Below are positions 1-9,600 of a stretch of DNA of 64,000 nucleotides, in pieces. The stretch is from Candidatus Rifleibacteriota bacterium (GTDB lineage: Bacteria > Muiribacteriota > Ozemobacteria > Ozemobacterales > Ozemobacteraceae), in contig JADFZL010000002.1 of NCBI GenBank assembly GCA_015232575.1, positions 310,001-374,000 of the forward strand, written 5' to 3'. The position numbers and the translations under genes are program-made. The notes beneath the pieces were generated by a model. It did not search any database and was not told where the DNA came from. It saw only the letters and a program-made list of their open reading frames with translations. Numbering within the stretch: position 1 is the stretch's first letter; every line of letters starts with the position of its first letter.

Positions 1-432
1 GAGGGATTCACTGTAAGCTTGCAGTGCCTCGGGAAATTGTTTTAAATCCTCCCGTAATAGTCCCATATTGTACCACATCCAGTAAGTTGGTTCGAACTGA
101 AGCCCTGATTTGTACCAATTAAGTGCGTCGTTAAGATATCCCATCCGTCTTAATGCACCGCCGATATTGTTGTATAAATGAACGCAGTGTGGTTCTATAT
201 CAAGTGCATAGCGCCATATTCTGATTGCGCCAGATAAATCACCATATTTGGCCAGTTCTATTCCGTATGAATTGAGAACGTTGACATTTCTTGGTTCGCG
301 CTGAAGAATATTTGCTAAATGTGTGATCTCATTTCCGAAAAGAATGTTTTCTGAAAACAGAAAGTTTGTCAGAAAAATCATCAGAAGGAATAATGCTTCC
401 TTATTTGCAGTATTCTTGTGTATTGTTGTCAC
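1..432 (-). CDS. TPR-repeat protein, 3' end cut off by the window
   Basis: Minus-strand reading frame of 144 codons open to the window edge, so the C-terminus is missing. The proposed start is GTG at 432, preceded by GAGGAG about 10 bases upstream. The first ~25 residues are hydrophobic and look like a signal peptide or membrane anchor. The rest contains at least three tetratricopeptide units with typical residues (NSYGIELAKYGDLSGAIRIW, YNNIGGALRRMGYLNDAL, YNMGLLREDLKQFPEALQAY). TPR units mediate protein-protein contacts; nothing here fixes a partner. The gene appears monocistronic, with an extended -10 promoter just upstream. Confidence 0.75.
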   Translation of the reverse strand, partial: MTTIHKNTANKEALFLLMIFLTNFLFSENILFGNEITHLANILQREPRNVNVLNSYGIELAKYGDLSGAIRIWRYALDIEPHCVHLYNNIGGALRRMGYLNDALNWYKSGLQFEPTYWMWYNMGLLREDLKQFPEALQAYSESL

Positions 433-472
433 GTAGAATAAACTCCTCAAGTTCTTTAGACAAACAGCCAAA

Positions 473-481
473 AGTATACCA
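473..481 (-). promoter_or_regulatory. Extended -10 promoter for the TPR gene
   Basis: Read on the minus strand, TGG-TATACT lies about 40 bases before the GTG start at 432. This matches the extended -10 (TGnTATAAT) of housekeeping-sigma promoters. The -35 at the expected spacing is poor (ATATTT). Confidence 0.4.
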
Positions 482-535
482 GAAAGTAAGGATAGAAATA
501 TACAATCGTAAAATAAAATATGACTGAGTTTCAAA

Positions 536-697
536 ATGCAATTTAAAGATCTTCTGATAGAGCGTTTGACCACCAATCCCAGGGAAAATAAGATAAGTCC
601 ATCAGTAAAACGCTCTTCTGAAAAACTTCCAGAATCGTTTGCCCTGGCTTGGAAGGAGCATTTGAAAAAACTTATGAAAAGATCTGATTTGCGATAG
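536..697 (+). CDS. Possible small basic protein, 53 residues
   Basis: ATG at 536 opens a 53-codon frame ending TAG at 697. The peptide starts MQFKDLLIERLTTNPRENK and is charged and Lys/Arg-rich, with no signal peptide or membrane segment. No clear Shine-Dalgarno sequence precedes it. The frame stops just before a strong terminator hairpin at 712-786, which fits a short transcript ending there. It sits in an otherwise empty 397-base gap between two minus-strand genes. I recognise no family; it could be a chance frame. Confidence 0.3.
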   Translation: MQFKDLLIERLTTNPRENKISPSVKRSSEKLPESFALAWKEHLKKLMKRSDLR

Positions 698-711
698 GTC
701 TTATTTTCACC

Positions 712-786
712 TATAACAAAACACATTCTCTGGAATCTCTCTGTCAGTGCTCCATTTCGAGATTCTTGAGAATGTGTTTTGTTATA
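712..786. terminator. Long bidirectional terminator hairpin
   Basis: Near-perfect inverted repeat: TAACAAAACACATTCTC pairs with GAGAATGTGTTTTGTTA, extended inside by GAATCTC/GAGATTC, around a loop of roughly 16 bases. A-rich and T-rich flanks let it act on both strands. It lies downstream of the minus-strand gene ending at 830 and of the small frame ending at 697. Confidence 0.75.
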
Positions 787-829
787 TTATTATCCTGGAT
801 TATACGATTCCCATTTGTGTGAGATGTCT

Positions 830-1882
830 TCAGCGGATGGCAACAGGTAAATCATTTCCGAAAGGATTTACATTTCTCTGGATATTAGTTTGTGAGTTAA
901 ATAGAGCATTATACTCTGCTATTGCTTTATCATAGTTGACCTTTGCCTGCTGTGCAGAAATATTGTCGCCACGGTAAATGTGGTATTCATAAAGGCATTT
1001 ATAGCATTCGGCAAGGGCGTTTTTTGCGGCCAAAACCTGTGAGGTTGAATTATACTGATTGTAAAGATTTACTGCCTGGAGATATCTGTTATACGCATCC
1101 TGGCTTTTAGCCATATCAACAGGTGCTTGAGCGGTGGTGCCGGTTACTGTTGATGTCGATGAAGTTGTTATTGAGGAATTATACTCAGCAAGAGCTCTCT
1201 CGTAATTTGCTTTCGCCTGCTGTGCAGAATTGGCGTCGCCACGGTAGATGTGATATTCATACAGGGCTTTATTACATTCGACAAGAGCTAACTTTGCACG
1301 TAAAGTGTCACCCTTGGCTTTATATTCGTTGAAAAGCCTTAAAGCTTGAAGATGCCTGTTGTATGCATTCTGGCTGTTAGTATTATCTACCGGTGCCTGA
1401 GAAATGGTTCCGCCAGTATTTGTAGCTGGTATTTGCAAACCTGTATTTTGAGTCGTTGGAATATTTGGAGTCGTAGCAGATGCTGAGTTTTTTGCAGAGC
1501 CATACAGACCCCCGAGAAGTGCTCCTCCAACAAGCCCTGCTGCGATACCAGGCAGTCCGCCTCCGGCAAGAGCCATAGCGCCAAGGAGACCGCCAGTAAA
1601 AATGCTGCTGGTATTTGAAGTTGGAGTCACTGCATTAAACAAGTCACCTCCGAGTATCCAGCCACCAATTCCTCCGGCAATCTTGGCAAGAGCACCTCCG
1701 CCCATTGCCGAAGCCAGAGAAGCTCCACCATACATGCCTAACAGCGATCCGCCAGTGACGAACAGTGATCTCCACATATCTGCTTTTACTGGAACTGAAG
1801 GGATCACCAAAAAGGAAGCAATCAACGAAAGAATCATCAGAACAGACATTTTCTCCCGCCATTTTATTGTCATTGTAAGCAT
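830..1882 (-). CDS. Exported protein: glycine-zipper segment plus two helical repeats
   Basis: 350 residues from ATG at 1882, chosen because AGGAG lies 7 bases upstream; a longer frame to 1954 lacks such a site. A signal peptide covers about residues 10-35, ending near VKA-DMW. Residues ~38-130 are rich in Gly/Ala with GxxxG spacing (LLGMYGGASLASAMGGGALA), which suggests membrane insertion or tight helix packing. After a Thr/Asn linker come two copies of a ~67-residue helical unit, both containing AYNR.LQA, KNAL/NKAL-EYHIYRGD, SAQQAK.NY and AEYN, separated by a Ser/Thr linker. The strongly conserved LYEYHIYRGD suggests a TPR-like or helical-hairpin fold. I recognise no named family and infer no function beyond export. 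Confidence 0.8.
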   Translation of the reverse strand: MLTMTIKWREKMSVLMILSLIASFLVIPSVPVKADMWRSLFVTGGSLLGMYGGASLASAMGGGALAKIAGGIGGWILGGDLFNAVTPTSNTSSIFTGGLLGAMALAGGGLPGIAAGLVGGALLGGLYGSAKNSASATTPNIPTTQNTGLQIPATNTGGTISQAPVDNTNSQNAYNRHLQALRLFNEYKAKGDTLRAKLALVECNKALYEYHIYRGDANSAQQAKANYERALAEYNSSITTSSTSTVTGTTAQAPVDMAKSQDAYNRYLQAVNLYNQYNSTSQVLAAKNALAECYKCLYEYHIYRGDNISAQQAKVNYDKAIAEYNALFNSQTNIQRNVNPFGNDLPVAIR

Positions 1883-1925
1883 CTCTTTTCTCCTGCTCGT
1901 GTGTATTATTTGAATATATACTAAT

Positions 1926-1954
1926 ATTTTACGAATTAAACACGAAATATGCAA
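1926..1954 (-). promoter_or_regulatory. Sigma-70 promoter for the gene at 830-1882
   Basis: On the minus strand TTGCAT, a 17-base spacer and TAAAAT precede the AGGAG/ATG start at 1882 by about 45 bases. The match is 4/6 for the -35 and 5/6 for the -10. Confidence 0.5.
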
Positions 1955-2054
1955 GGTATAATTGAAATTTGCTCCAGAAAAACCAGAAAGTACAAAGTCG
2001 TCCCGCGTTATGCCCCTACCAACACGTTAATCTGAAGACGACACCATTATATGA

Positions 2055-2083
2055 TTGACTATCCAATGAAATTACACTAGAAT
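2055..2083 (+). promoter_or_regulatory. Sigma-70 promoter for the pilin-like cluster
   Basis: TTGACT, 17-base spacer, TAGAAT (5/6 in each box), about 43 bases before the start at 2127. It is the only good promoter seen before the 2127-6284 cluster, so it probably drives all of it. Confidence 0.6.
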
Positions 2084-2126
2084 TAAGTTAGAGAAGATTG
2101 AAAATGCTGGGAAAATGGGCGTAAAT

Positions 2127-4187
2127 ATGAAAAAGTACAGAAGTGGTTTTATTCTGATGCTTGCTCTTTTTATGGTTGTTTTTCTTTTTCTTGCAGGCTG
2201 GATGCTGATGTCATTTACTATTCAGTCAAAGAACGTTTTCAGTATTTTTTATCGTGATGATATTGCAAGGCTTATTGCAGAAAGTGCGATAGCTGAAAAA
2301 CGGGTGATGTTTGAGAATGATTTGAAAACAAATGCCGCATATTTTCAGAAAATAGTTAACTGTGGTAATATGAGTTCTCCGTCTTCCCAAAAGCTTGAAG
2401 ATTTTACCCACTCAAGTTTGCCCCAGACAACTTTTCTGATATCAAAGCTGGGTCTTTCAGGGGTATTCACTGTCAGCGGAAGTGTCACAGTCAAGGATAT
2501 TGACAGAATTCTTTCAGAGACAGGCGGAGTAAGGAAAAAATATGACCGTGAATATCAGGCTTCAGTTCAGATTAAGCTGAATATTGGAAATACTTTCAAA
2601 GGGCGATCAAACAACACTGTTTATGCTCAGGAATATGATTTTAAGCTTGTTTCACTTCGAAGTCCCGGAAACCGTCCGGCGGGCAATGGCTATACAACAA
2701 ATGTTACCAATGACTATGTTCTTTTCATTCGTGATGCTTCGAATGAATTCAAGCAATTTTCTGGTGAATCTCTGAATAATGACAAGGTTCGGCTGGCGCT
2801 GGTTCAGGATGCCAATTCCTCGAACAAGGGGAAGATTTATTTCGGATGTCCTGATAATCAGCAGGTTTTTATAAATGTTTCCGAAGACACCAAGAAGATT
2901 ATTCCTCCTGACATGCCTCTCATAAATATTCCATGGAACGATATTAAAACATTCATGCCATTGTTAGCCCAAAAACTTGAAAAGATTAAAACAGATGCTG
3001 AAAAGGACAGCAAAGGTCAGGTTTCAATTGATCTGACCAAAGTCGAAGCACAAATAGCGGTTGCGCATAATCCAATTACTGAAAAGCCCGGCTTCTGGAA
3101 CGCTGTATGGACAAAAATATCCTCACTTTTCAATAAATTTTTTGATTCTTTCAAAAACAAAGATAAGGAAAAGGGAAACAAGCAGCGCGGAATAGGCATT
3201 GCTTCCGAAAATGATATTGACCAGGGAGTTTGTGATAAGATTGAAGGAAAATTGCGTCAGAGGTTCTGGCAAACAGCTACGATTAAATTTGATCTGAGTA
3301 AAATCTCCAATAATTCAGACTTTCAGAATGAACTGAAGAAAAAAGATGCCGACATGATAAAGGATATTCCTTATGTTCCACAAGAAACACTGACTGATAT
3401 TGAAAATAAACGAAGTGCCGGAACAGCATTGAATGATGGAGAAGAGTTGGCGATGCTGATTTATCATTATCAGAACAAGGAAAACAGGAATCTCTTTTCG
3501 TGTGCAAATGATCGGTTCAGGTTTAAGCCGTCACTTCAAAAGTCTGACCAGGACCAGGATTTTCCCGAACCCAAGGTGATAAATAAGATGGGAGCGGCCG
3601 ATGTTTCCACTTTTCTTCCCTTTTCTTCTTATCTCTTGCGGTCATATAACTTTTCAACAGCCGAAGAGTTTTTCGGAAGTTCTTTTATGGCCGGTTCGCC
3701 TCTTTATGATTCAGCAAACAATATTATTACGCTCAAGGGTATTGTTTCAATTGGGCAGCCAATTACTCTCAAGAAGGGTTTAAAATATCGTGGTGCCGGT
3801 GTATTGATTGCTCTTGGGGATATAAATATTGAGGGTTCGGTTGCTCCGGTTGATCCGTTGAAGGATGGTCCATTTTTTATATACACATGGGTTGGAAATA
3901 TTAATGCAAATGTTGTAGAACAGGGTAAAATAGAAGCTTCATTGATTGCCCTCAACTGGCAGTTCTCTACCGGCACAAGATCTTTTGTGAATTTTAATAA
4001 AAAGAAAGCTGAAGTTTTTGGAAATATAATAGCTGATCGCATTAATCTTGCTGGAATGGGCGAAAACGTTGATAATTCAATCACTTATGACTATCAGCGC
4101 CTTGGACGTCCGCAGGATTTGTATACATTTTTCTTTGGTGGACAATCAAGAATTACCGCGGTTGCATTTGATCACCCATCACTGTAA
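2127..4187 (+). CDS. PilX/GspK-like pilin-related assembly protein, large
   Basis: 686 residues from ATG at 2127; an in-frame ATG at 2115 is also possible. From 2127 the leader is MKKYRSG, ending in Gly directly before a phenylalanine and a ~20-residue hydrophobic helix (FILMLALFMVVFLFLAGWML). This is the type III (prepilin) export signal layout. Position +5 of the mature protein is Leu rather than the usual Glu, as in GspK and many PilX-type minor pilins. The remaining ~650 residues are predicted extracytoplasmic and much longer than PilX, with a Lys-rich stretch around residues 330-360 and a C-terminal region rich in beta-prone segments. Two further pilin-like genes follow in the same direction, so this is probably a minor component of a type IV pilus or type II secretion-like pseudopilus. 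No assembly ATPase or prepilin peptidase gene is in the window. Confidence 0.7.
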   Translation: MKKYRSGFILMLALFMVVFLFLAGWMLMSFTIQSKNVFSIFYRDDIARLIAESAIAEKRVMFENDLKTNAAYFQKIVNCGNMSSPSSQKLEDFTHSSLPQTTFLISKLGLSGVFTVSGSVTVKDIDRILSETGGVRKKYDREYQASVQIKLNIGNTFKGRSNNTVYAQEYDFKLVSLRSPGNRPAGNGYTTNVTNDYVLFIRDASNEFKQFSGESLNNDKVRLALVQDANSSNKGKIYFGCPDNQQVFINVSEDTKKIIPPDMPLINIPWNDIKTFMPLLAQKLEKIKTDAEKDSKGQVSIDLTKVEAQIAVAHNPITEKPGFWNAVWTKISSLFNKFFDSFKNKDKEKGNKQRGIGIASENDIDQGVCDKIEGKLRQRFWQTATIKFDLSKISNNSDFQNELKKKDADMIKDIPYVPQETLTDIENKRSAGTALNDGEELAMLIYHYQNKENRNLFSCANDRFRFKPSLQKSDQDQDFPEPKVINKMGAADVSTFLPFSSYLLRSYNFSTAEEFFGSSFMAGSPLYDSANNIITLKGIVSIGQPITLKKGLKYRGAGVLIALGDINIEGSVAPVDPLKDGPFFIYTWVGNINANVVEQGKIEASLIALNWQFSTGTRSFVNFNKKKAEVFGNIIADRINLAGMGENVDNSITYDYQRLGRPQDLYTFFFGGQSRITAVAFDHPSL

Positions 4188-4240
4188 AATGAGTTTTTGG
4201 TGGAACATTCTTACGAATATCGAACAGGTCTTCAACGATT

Positions 4241-5017
4241 ATGTCCAATAACCTTTATGATAGCGTTTTCACTCAATCTATCGAGAGCAAAAATTACTCG
4301 AACGCGAAAGGTGGCACATGCCCCCTGAAAGCACAAAGTCGCTCGAACGCTGAGAGTGAGCCGGTCGAATGCCCCCAGATACCACAAAGCGCCCGAACGC
4401 GGAGAGTGATCGAAGGCGCATGCCTTCTGCTGAGACCACAAAGTGGTCGAACGCGGGGAGTGAGCGGGTCGAACTTGTTCGACCCGCGAGAGGGGGCGCG
4501 TGCCCCCTCTCTAAAAAATCCCCCCTCTCTAAAAAGCGCGTTTACGCTTTTTGAGATAATGATAGCGCTGTTAATTTTTTCAAGTGCTATAACTTTTATA
4601 TACACTCTCTTCAGCTCTTCCTCAAGGGGAACTCTTGATTCCTACAATGAGACAATCGCCTACACCATCGCCCAGGAAAGTCTTGAATGGGTGGCAAACC
4701 TCGGTTATGAGCGTCTCAATGAATGGTGCAGCAATCCTTCATCTATTCCACCAGATGAGATCGGTATTTCTATTCGTCCACCTGGTTCAACCGGTGGTGG
4801 GGAAGCTTTTCATGTTGTTGACAGGATAACACTTGATTTTGGTGGCGGCATTATTGAATATCCTGAAGATTACAAAAATTTTGAACGTCGTGTTGTTATC
4901 CAGAAAATTTCAAATTCAAGTCTTATTTATGTTGAAGCTGCTGTACAGATAAAACTTGGTTTTTTTAAGAAGGGCAGAATACTGATTGGAAAACTTGTTG
5001 GAGCCGAATATCTTTGA
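4241..5017 (+). CDS. PilV/GspI-like minor pilin with a repeat-derived N-terminal extension
   Basis: 258 residues if read from ATG at 4241. The pilin core starts only at about residue 101: FTLFEIMIALLIFSSAITFI is a classic prepilin helix with Glu at +5, and the residue before Phe is Ala rather than Gly. The ~100 residues before it are translated from a tandem palindromic repeat (4286-4524) and have odd Arg/Ser/Pro/Cys composition. A leader this long is unusual for prepilins. In-frame alternative starts inside the repeat are GTG at 4406 and GTG at 4460 (leader about 27 residues), but no good Shine-Dalgarno site is visible for any start. The last bases overlap the next pilin gene (TTGA). The core resembles PilV/GspI minor pilins. 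Whether it is made and processed is uncertain. Confidence 0.6.
   Translation: MSNNLYDSVFTQSIESKNYSNAKGGTCPLKAQSRSNAESEPVECPQIPQSARTRRVIEGACLLLRPQSGRTRGVSGSNLFDPREGARAPSLKNPPSLKSAFTLFEIMIALLIFSSAITFIYTLFSSSSRGTLDSYNETIAYTIAQESLEWVANLGYERLNEWCSNPSSIPPDEIGISIRPPGSTGGGEAFHVVDRITLDFGGGIIEYPEDYKNFERRVVIQKISNSSLIYVEAAVQIKLGFFKKGRILIGKLVGAEYL
4286..4524. repeat. Tandem palindromic repeat (family A, four modules) inside a pilin gene
   Basis: Four degenerate modules of about 45-80 bases, each built on CACAAAG-TG-TCGAACGCGGGGAGTGA. The last is complete: ACCACAAAGTGGT, then GGGTCGAAC-TT-GTTCGACCC, then the palindrome AGGGGGCGCGTGCCCCCT. The end CCCCCTCTCTAAAAA is duplicated at 4503-4532. Related single copies occur at 14373-14455 and 30011-30095 and a fragment at 29922-29968. 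The array stays open in the pilin frame. Confidence 0.85.
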
Positions 5018-5652
5018 AAGTTCAAAAAAATATTAGAAAAGGAATGAACCTTGTTGAGATATCAATCGTAATATTAATAGGAATACTTATGTTTCTTCCG
5101 ATGACAAAGTTCTGGTTTATGAGTCAAAAACAGGCAGTAAAAGGGTTTGATCGGCTTGAAACGCTTACTACAGCAAGAATAGTTCTGGAAAAGGTTCAGA
5201 GGGACATGAAAGCATATTGTTTTACTCCGGCAAAGAAGTTTTCAAAACCTTCTGATGGGCAGTTTGAATTTCTTATATCACCTGGAGTAGAATATGTTAA
5301 GGCATCGAATCCTGACGGAAAGATAGCGTTGAATGGTGTCAAATACACATTTGACAAAGCAAAGGGAACGTTGCTTAGAACACTGAAATATCATTCCAGA
5401 TATCATGCGGTTGCGGGTAAAACTCAGACTTCAGAGCTTGTTGGAAGAAATATTGCGTCGTTTTCAATAAATCTGAACTCGCTTTTCAAGCTCAATTATT
5501 TTGACATTGAAGTTCTGTGCAAATCTCCTCATCCATTGAGAGGAACAGAAAATACACACCTGAGAACAGCTGTCAGATCAGATTTTGAGTGCAGGTTGGC
5601 AAGGCATCTTTTTCAGATTCCCAACCTTAAAACGGAATTTCTGGAACCATAG
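5014..5652 (+). CDS. PilW/GspJ-like pseudopilin
   Basis: 212 residues from TTG at 5014, which overlaps the TGA of the preceding pilin gene (TTGA), implying translational coupling. The leader MKVQKNIRKG ends in Gly before MNLVEISIVILIGILMFL, a prepilin helix with Glu at +5, so prepilin peptidase should cut after Gly10. The soluble part has the look of minor pseudopilins of the PilW/GspJ type (TTARIVLEKVQRDMKAY after the helix, then beta strands). The order PilX-like, PilV-like, PilW-like is a common minor-pilin arrangement that primes pilus assembly. No disulfide pair is obvious. Confidence 0.75.
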   Translation: MKVQKNIRKGMNLVEISIVILIGILMFLPMTKFWFMSQKQAVKGFDRLETLTTARIVLEKVQRDMKAYCFTPAKKFSKPSDGQFEFLISPGVEYVKASNPDGKIALNGVKYTFDKAKGTLLRTLKYHSRYHAVAGKTQTSELVGRNIASFSINLNSLFKLNYFDIEVLCKSPHPLRGTENTHLRTAVRSDFECRLARHLFQIPNLKTEFLEP

Positions 5653-5699
5653 TATTTCATGAATTAATAATTTTGAAAAAAAAATTCAGGAGGGATAGT

Positions 5700-6284
5700 A
5701 TGAAAAAGTTTTTAAGAGCTGTTTTTTTCGTGGTTCTTCTGTCGTCTGTGGCTGTAACTCAGACTGGTTGCGATGTTGCCAAGATCCTTGAGATCGTGAG
5801 CAAAGTGGGTCAGGTTCTTTCTGCAGTCGGAGGCGCTTTACAGAGTATTTCTTCAAGTTCCAGCAGTGCATCCTCACCATCTTCAACAAGTGTTGTCAGT
5901 AGCACAGCTGTTGGAACCAGTACAAGTGTCGGCGTGAGCACAACCGGGACCTATGTTAATACCTCGACAGCTGTTGTTACACAAACGGCTGTAAGCACAG
6001 GAACAGGAACCGGCACCGGAACTGGAACTGGAACTGGTACAAATACAGGAACTGGAACAAAAACAGCTGTTTCAACCAGCACCGGAGTTACTCAGACAAT
6101 TCTTATCCAGACTAAAACAGGAAGCGTGCTGACAACTAATACAGGCTCAGTAACAAGCACTCAAACTGGTAATACCACTACAATTCAGACAACTACTGGT
6201 TCACAGGTAGTTACAAACACTACATCATCAACCTCAACCGGCAATCAGCAGAGTTCCACCGGAACCGGCAGCAATAACCCGTAA
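5700..6284 (+). CDS. Exported Ser/Thr-rich low-complexity protein, possible lipoprotein
   Basis: 194 residues from ATG at 5700, chosen for CAGGAGGG five bases upstream. The signal peptide ends at TQTGC: the Cys suggests lipidation, although Gln at -3 is a weak lipobox. Residues ~25-50 form a short amphipathic helix (AKILEIVSKVGQVLSAVGGA), after which the chain is almost entirely Ser, Thr, Gly, Val and Asn, including a (TG)n run around residues 100-118. Such tails are extended and often glycosylated. It follows the pilin genes by 47 bases and ends at a terminator, so it is probably the last gene of the pilin cluster. No family recognised. Confidence 0.7.
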   Translation: MKKFLRAVFFVVLLSSVAVTQTGCDVAKILEIVSKVGQVLSAVGGALQSISSSSSSASSPSSTSVVSSTAVGTSTSVGVSTTGTYVNTSTAVVTQTAVSTGTGTGTGTGTGTGTNTGTGTKTAVSTSTGVTQTILIQTKTGSVLTTNTGSVTSTQTGNTTTIQTTTGSQVVTNTTSSTSTGNQQSSTGTGSNNP

Positions 6285-6629
6285 TAATTAGTAAAGATAT
6301 CTATCTTTTCATTATTTATGCGATGATGAGATGAGTTTTTAAACTTCCTCTTTCTGGCACATGATGCAGCTTAGAAAGAGGATTTTTTATTCTCAATAAA
6401 AAAAATATAAAGTTTTGTGAAGATTATGAATTATCATTGCAAAAACTATAGCAACTCTATTATCTTATTTCCAGAAACTCTCCTGTTATTAGTTGGTTCT
6501 GCAATCTTTCTTCTCATTAATTAAAAGGAGTGTTCTCTTTTGCTGGTGATTTAAAAAAATGCGTGAAGTCAACTTCATTATCTGAAGGAAAAGACATTCA
6601 CAGCAATAATTTTGAAAGGATCGTTTTTT
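6285..6629. other. Intergenic region with the pilin-cluster terminator
   Basis: 345 bases. The only clear element is the terminator at 6346-6390. The rest is AT-rich with no frame worth calling; the promoter of the following gene should lie here, but no good box pair was found. Confidence 0.5.
6346..6390 (+). terminator. Rho-independent terminator of the pilin cluster
   Basis: TCCTCTTTCT pairs with AGAAAGAGGA around a 17-base loop and is followed by TTTTTT. Confidence 0.8.
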
Positions 6630-9600
6630 ATGACATTGTCTCGTTTGTTTGGTCTTAGAAAGCCTATTTTTCTTCATCTGGGTGTCCTTTTGATTTTGAT
6701 TTCCACTTTATCAGCAATTCAAGCCAGTGAAGATCTTAAAACCCGCTTTTGCAATGAGTTTATGCTTGCTATTTCACAGAAGCAGACTGACCGGGCAAGG
6801 CAGTTGCTTCAGGATTATCCAGTGGTAGCTAAAGCTTTAGACGGTGATGGCCAGCCGGTAATCCTCATGGCCGTGAATCAATGCCCGGAATTGGTTGAGG
6901 CCATGGTAAAAGCGGGCGCTGATCCAAACTATTCTCAGGCTGGATGTCCTATTCTTTATATGGTTTCTAGCTCCGCTAATCCGGCTTTGAAGGCGTTGCT
7001 GAAAGCAGGAGCTGATCCGAATAGAACTGAACCATCAGGTGCTTCCCCCGTCCATCTGGCGATTGCCAACGGTGATCTTGATGCCGTCAAATTAATGGTT
7101 GAATATGGCCTTGATCTTAACATTAAATATGATGGAAGGTCACTGAAGGAATTTGCAAAACAGAAAGGTCAGAAACATATTGAGGAATGGCTTGAACAGG
7201 CAAAACCCGGCAAACCTGTCATTGCAAAAGTTGAAGAAAAAACACCTGCTGTTGAGGAAAAGTCTTCAACAGATCTTCCAGCCGGAAACACATCTGTTTC
7301 AAGAGAAATTTTCAGCGAAGAATGGGTGAAAGCACTCACTGATGCAAATCTCTCAGTGGTAACGGCTTTGATTGAAAAGGGCGCAGATCTCAATACACCG
7401 GTTAATTGCGTTGGCTGGGCTATGCCACCTCTGATAAAGATAATGTATGAGGCAAATTCATCAATGTCCGGGAACCAGAATGATCCGGAGAGAGTTCGCC
7501 AGGCATGGGAAAATAGGCTTCCCATTGCACTGATGCTTCTGGAAAAAGGTGCAGATGCAAACGTTCAGGTTGGCATTGAAAAGGGAGCTCCTTCATGGCC
7601 GGCTCTGCATTGGGCGGTCATAGAAGCTTTTGATCGTCCGGAAATAATGGAAAAATTGCTGGAACGAGGTGCCAGACCATATATTCCACAGAATGAGCAG
7701 AGCACCATGGAATTTTTTTCTATCCATGCCGAGGAATATTTGCGCGGCAAGCCTGAATTGTGGGCACGCTACATGAAAATATTTGCTGAAATAGTGAGGA
7801 GAACGGGTGCTCCTGATCTTGAAATGACAGGTAAGAACACTCTTATTCACAAGTTTGCCGGAACAAAATGTCCACCGGGCGATTTTGGATTGCTTAAAGC
7901 AATGTCTGATACTCTTTTTGATTGCGGAGCCAAGGTTGATCCTCAGTTGACCGAAAGCTTGACGACTCCTTTGCATATTGCTGTGTGCAGCCCGGAAACT
8001 GCCAGTTACGCGCTCTATCTCATTGACAGGAAGGCAAATGTTAATGCGAAAGATAAAAATGGTGAAACTCCTCTTTTCTGGCTTGCAAAGAGTTATAGCG
8101 GAAAAGAGCAGCTCAGGATTGGCAGCAAACTTCTGAAAAATGGTGCCGATCTTCACGCTTCATATTATCTCCATCCCGATAATACCATTCTTCATGTTTC
8201 AAACAGGTATATTGAACTGTTTTCTTTATTCAAAAAGAATGGTGGTACATGTAAATTTCAGGGAATTGACTCGAAAACGCCTTGTGAAGACTGTCGCAAA
8301 GCTTCTGCAAATAAGGTCAATCTGGGAAATTCAGATGAGAATGAAAAAGAAGAAACTTCTGATTATATTCTGGAAGCATCAGCAGAACCAGATCAAATAT
8401 GGGCGAATTGCATTCCGGAAAAGGGTGCTAAAGCGAAGTTGAAATCATTATTCAAAATCAGTGTTACCACTTCCAAAGGAAAACCAGCTTCAGGAATCGG
8501 TATAGCGATTAACAGTCCCTCGAATTATCACTATCTGGGCGCAACTTCATTGACTGCCGATACGCAGGGAAAAGCAGTCACCGAATGCGGTGCTGGCTCA
8601 GCTGGAATCATGAATTTTGAAATTTTGGTTGGTCCAAAGGGAAAACCATCGAAAACACTCACTGTAAAGGTTGGCGGACTTGAACTCAGGTGTACTGAAA
8701 AAGGAAAATCTGTATTGCTCCTTGACGGGAAGACGCCAGTGGAATTTGAAACTACTCTTGCAGACCCATCTGGAAAAGGAGTAGAAGGTGCTGAGATCTG
8801 TCTTGAAGTTGATGAGACAAAAATTGCGGGAAAAGGTCAGATAAAGCCTGCAAAGGGAAAATCCGATTCAAATGGAAAATGTATTTTTTCTTACATTCCT
8901 CCGCTGGCAAAGCCGGGTAATCTTAAGGGAGGCTATGTAACTTTTAAAGCTATTGCCAGAATTCAAAAGAAAATGACTCTGTCTTCTGCTGCTCCAGTTA
9001 AATTAACTCCAAATGCCGGTTACAATATGCTTGTCATGGTAAATAAAGACGGCTATGAAGAAGCTAAGCCATTTAATGTTGTTTGTACTGGCGAAAGTGG
9101 ATCTGTGGAAGGAGTTATAAAAACCGCAGGCGCAGATGGTGCGATGGTGCCGGTCGCCTATGCCGAGGTCTGGATGAAAAGACCTGACGGAGCAAAGCTG
9201 ATTGGCGGAACAAGGCAGGAAACCGATGGTGAAGGGCGCTTTAAAGTTGCATTTGCGTCTCAAATAAATGATTCGGGTGATGTTTTGCAGTTGAATGAGC
9301 CGCTGGTTTTAACAGTTGCACCCGAAGTTACAAATCATCTGAAAAATGCCAAAGAAAAGCTTGAAGAAATAAAACAACGCAATGTTTCTGCTCCGAAACT
9401 TGATGAGTTTATACAGAAATTCCCATCGTTACTTGCTGCAAGCAATGTCTTGCATGGAGAAAACCGTGCATCAAGCAAAGAACTTGTCGCAGCGGCAGCT
9501 TTAACAGATCAATTGACAACCCACGTTGCCATCCTCGACGAAAAAGCCCGACAATCAATGGAAGCATTTCTCTATGATATTTCAGTTGCCGTAAAAAATC

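Noticed and set aside
3704..4084. 126-residue minus-strand frame
   Set aside because: Lies fully inside the PilX/GspK-like gene on the other strand, has no family signal and no ribosome site; an antisense shadow.
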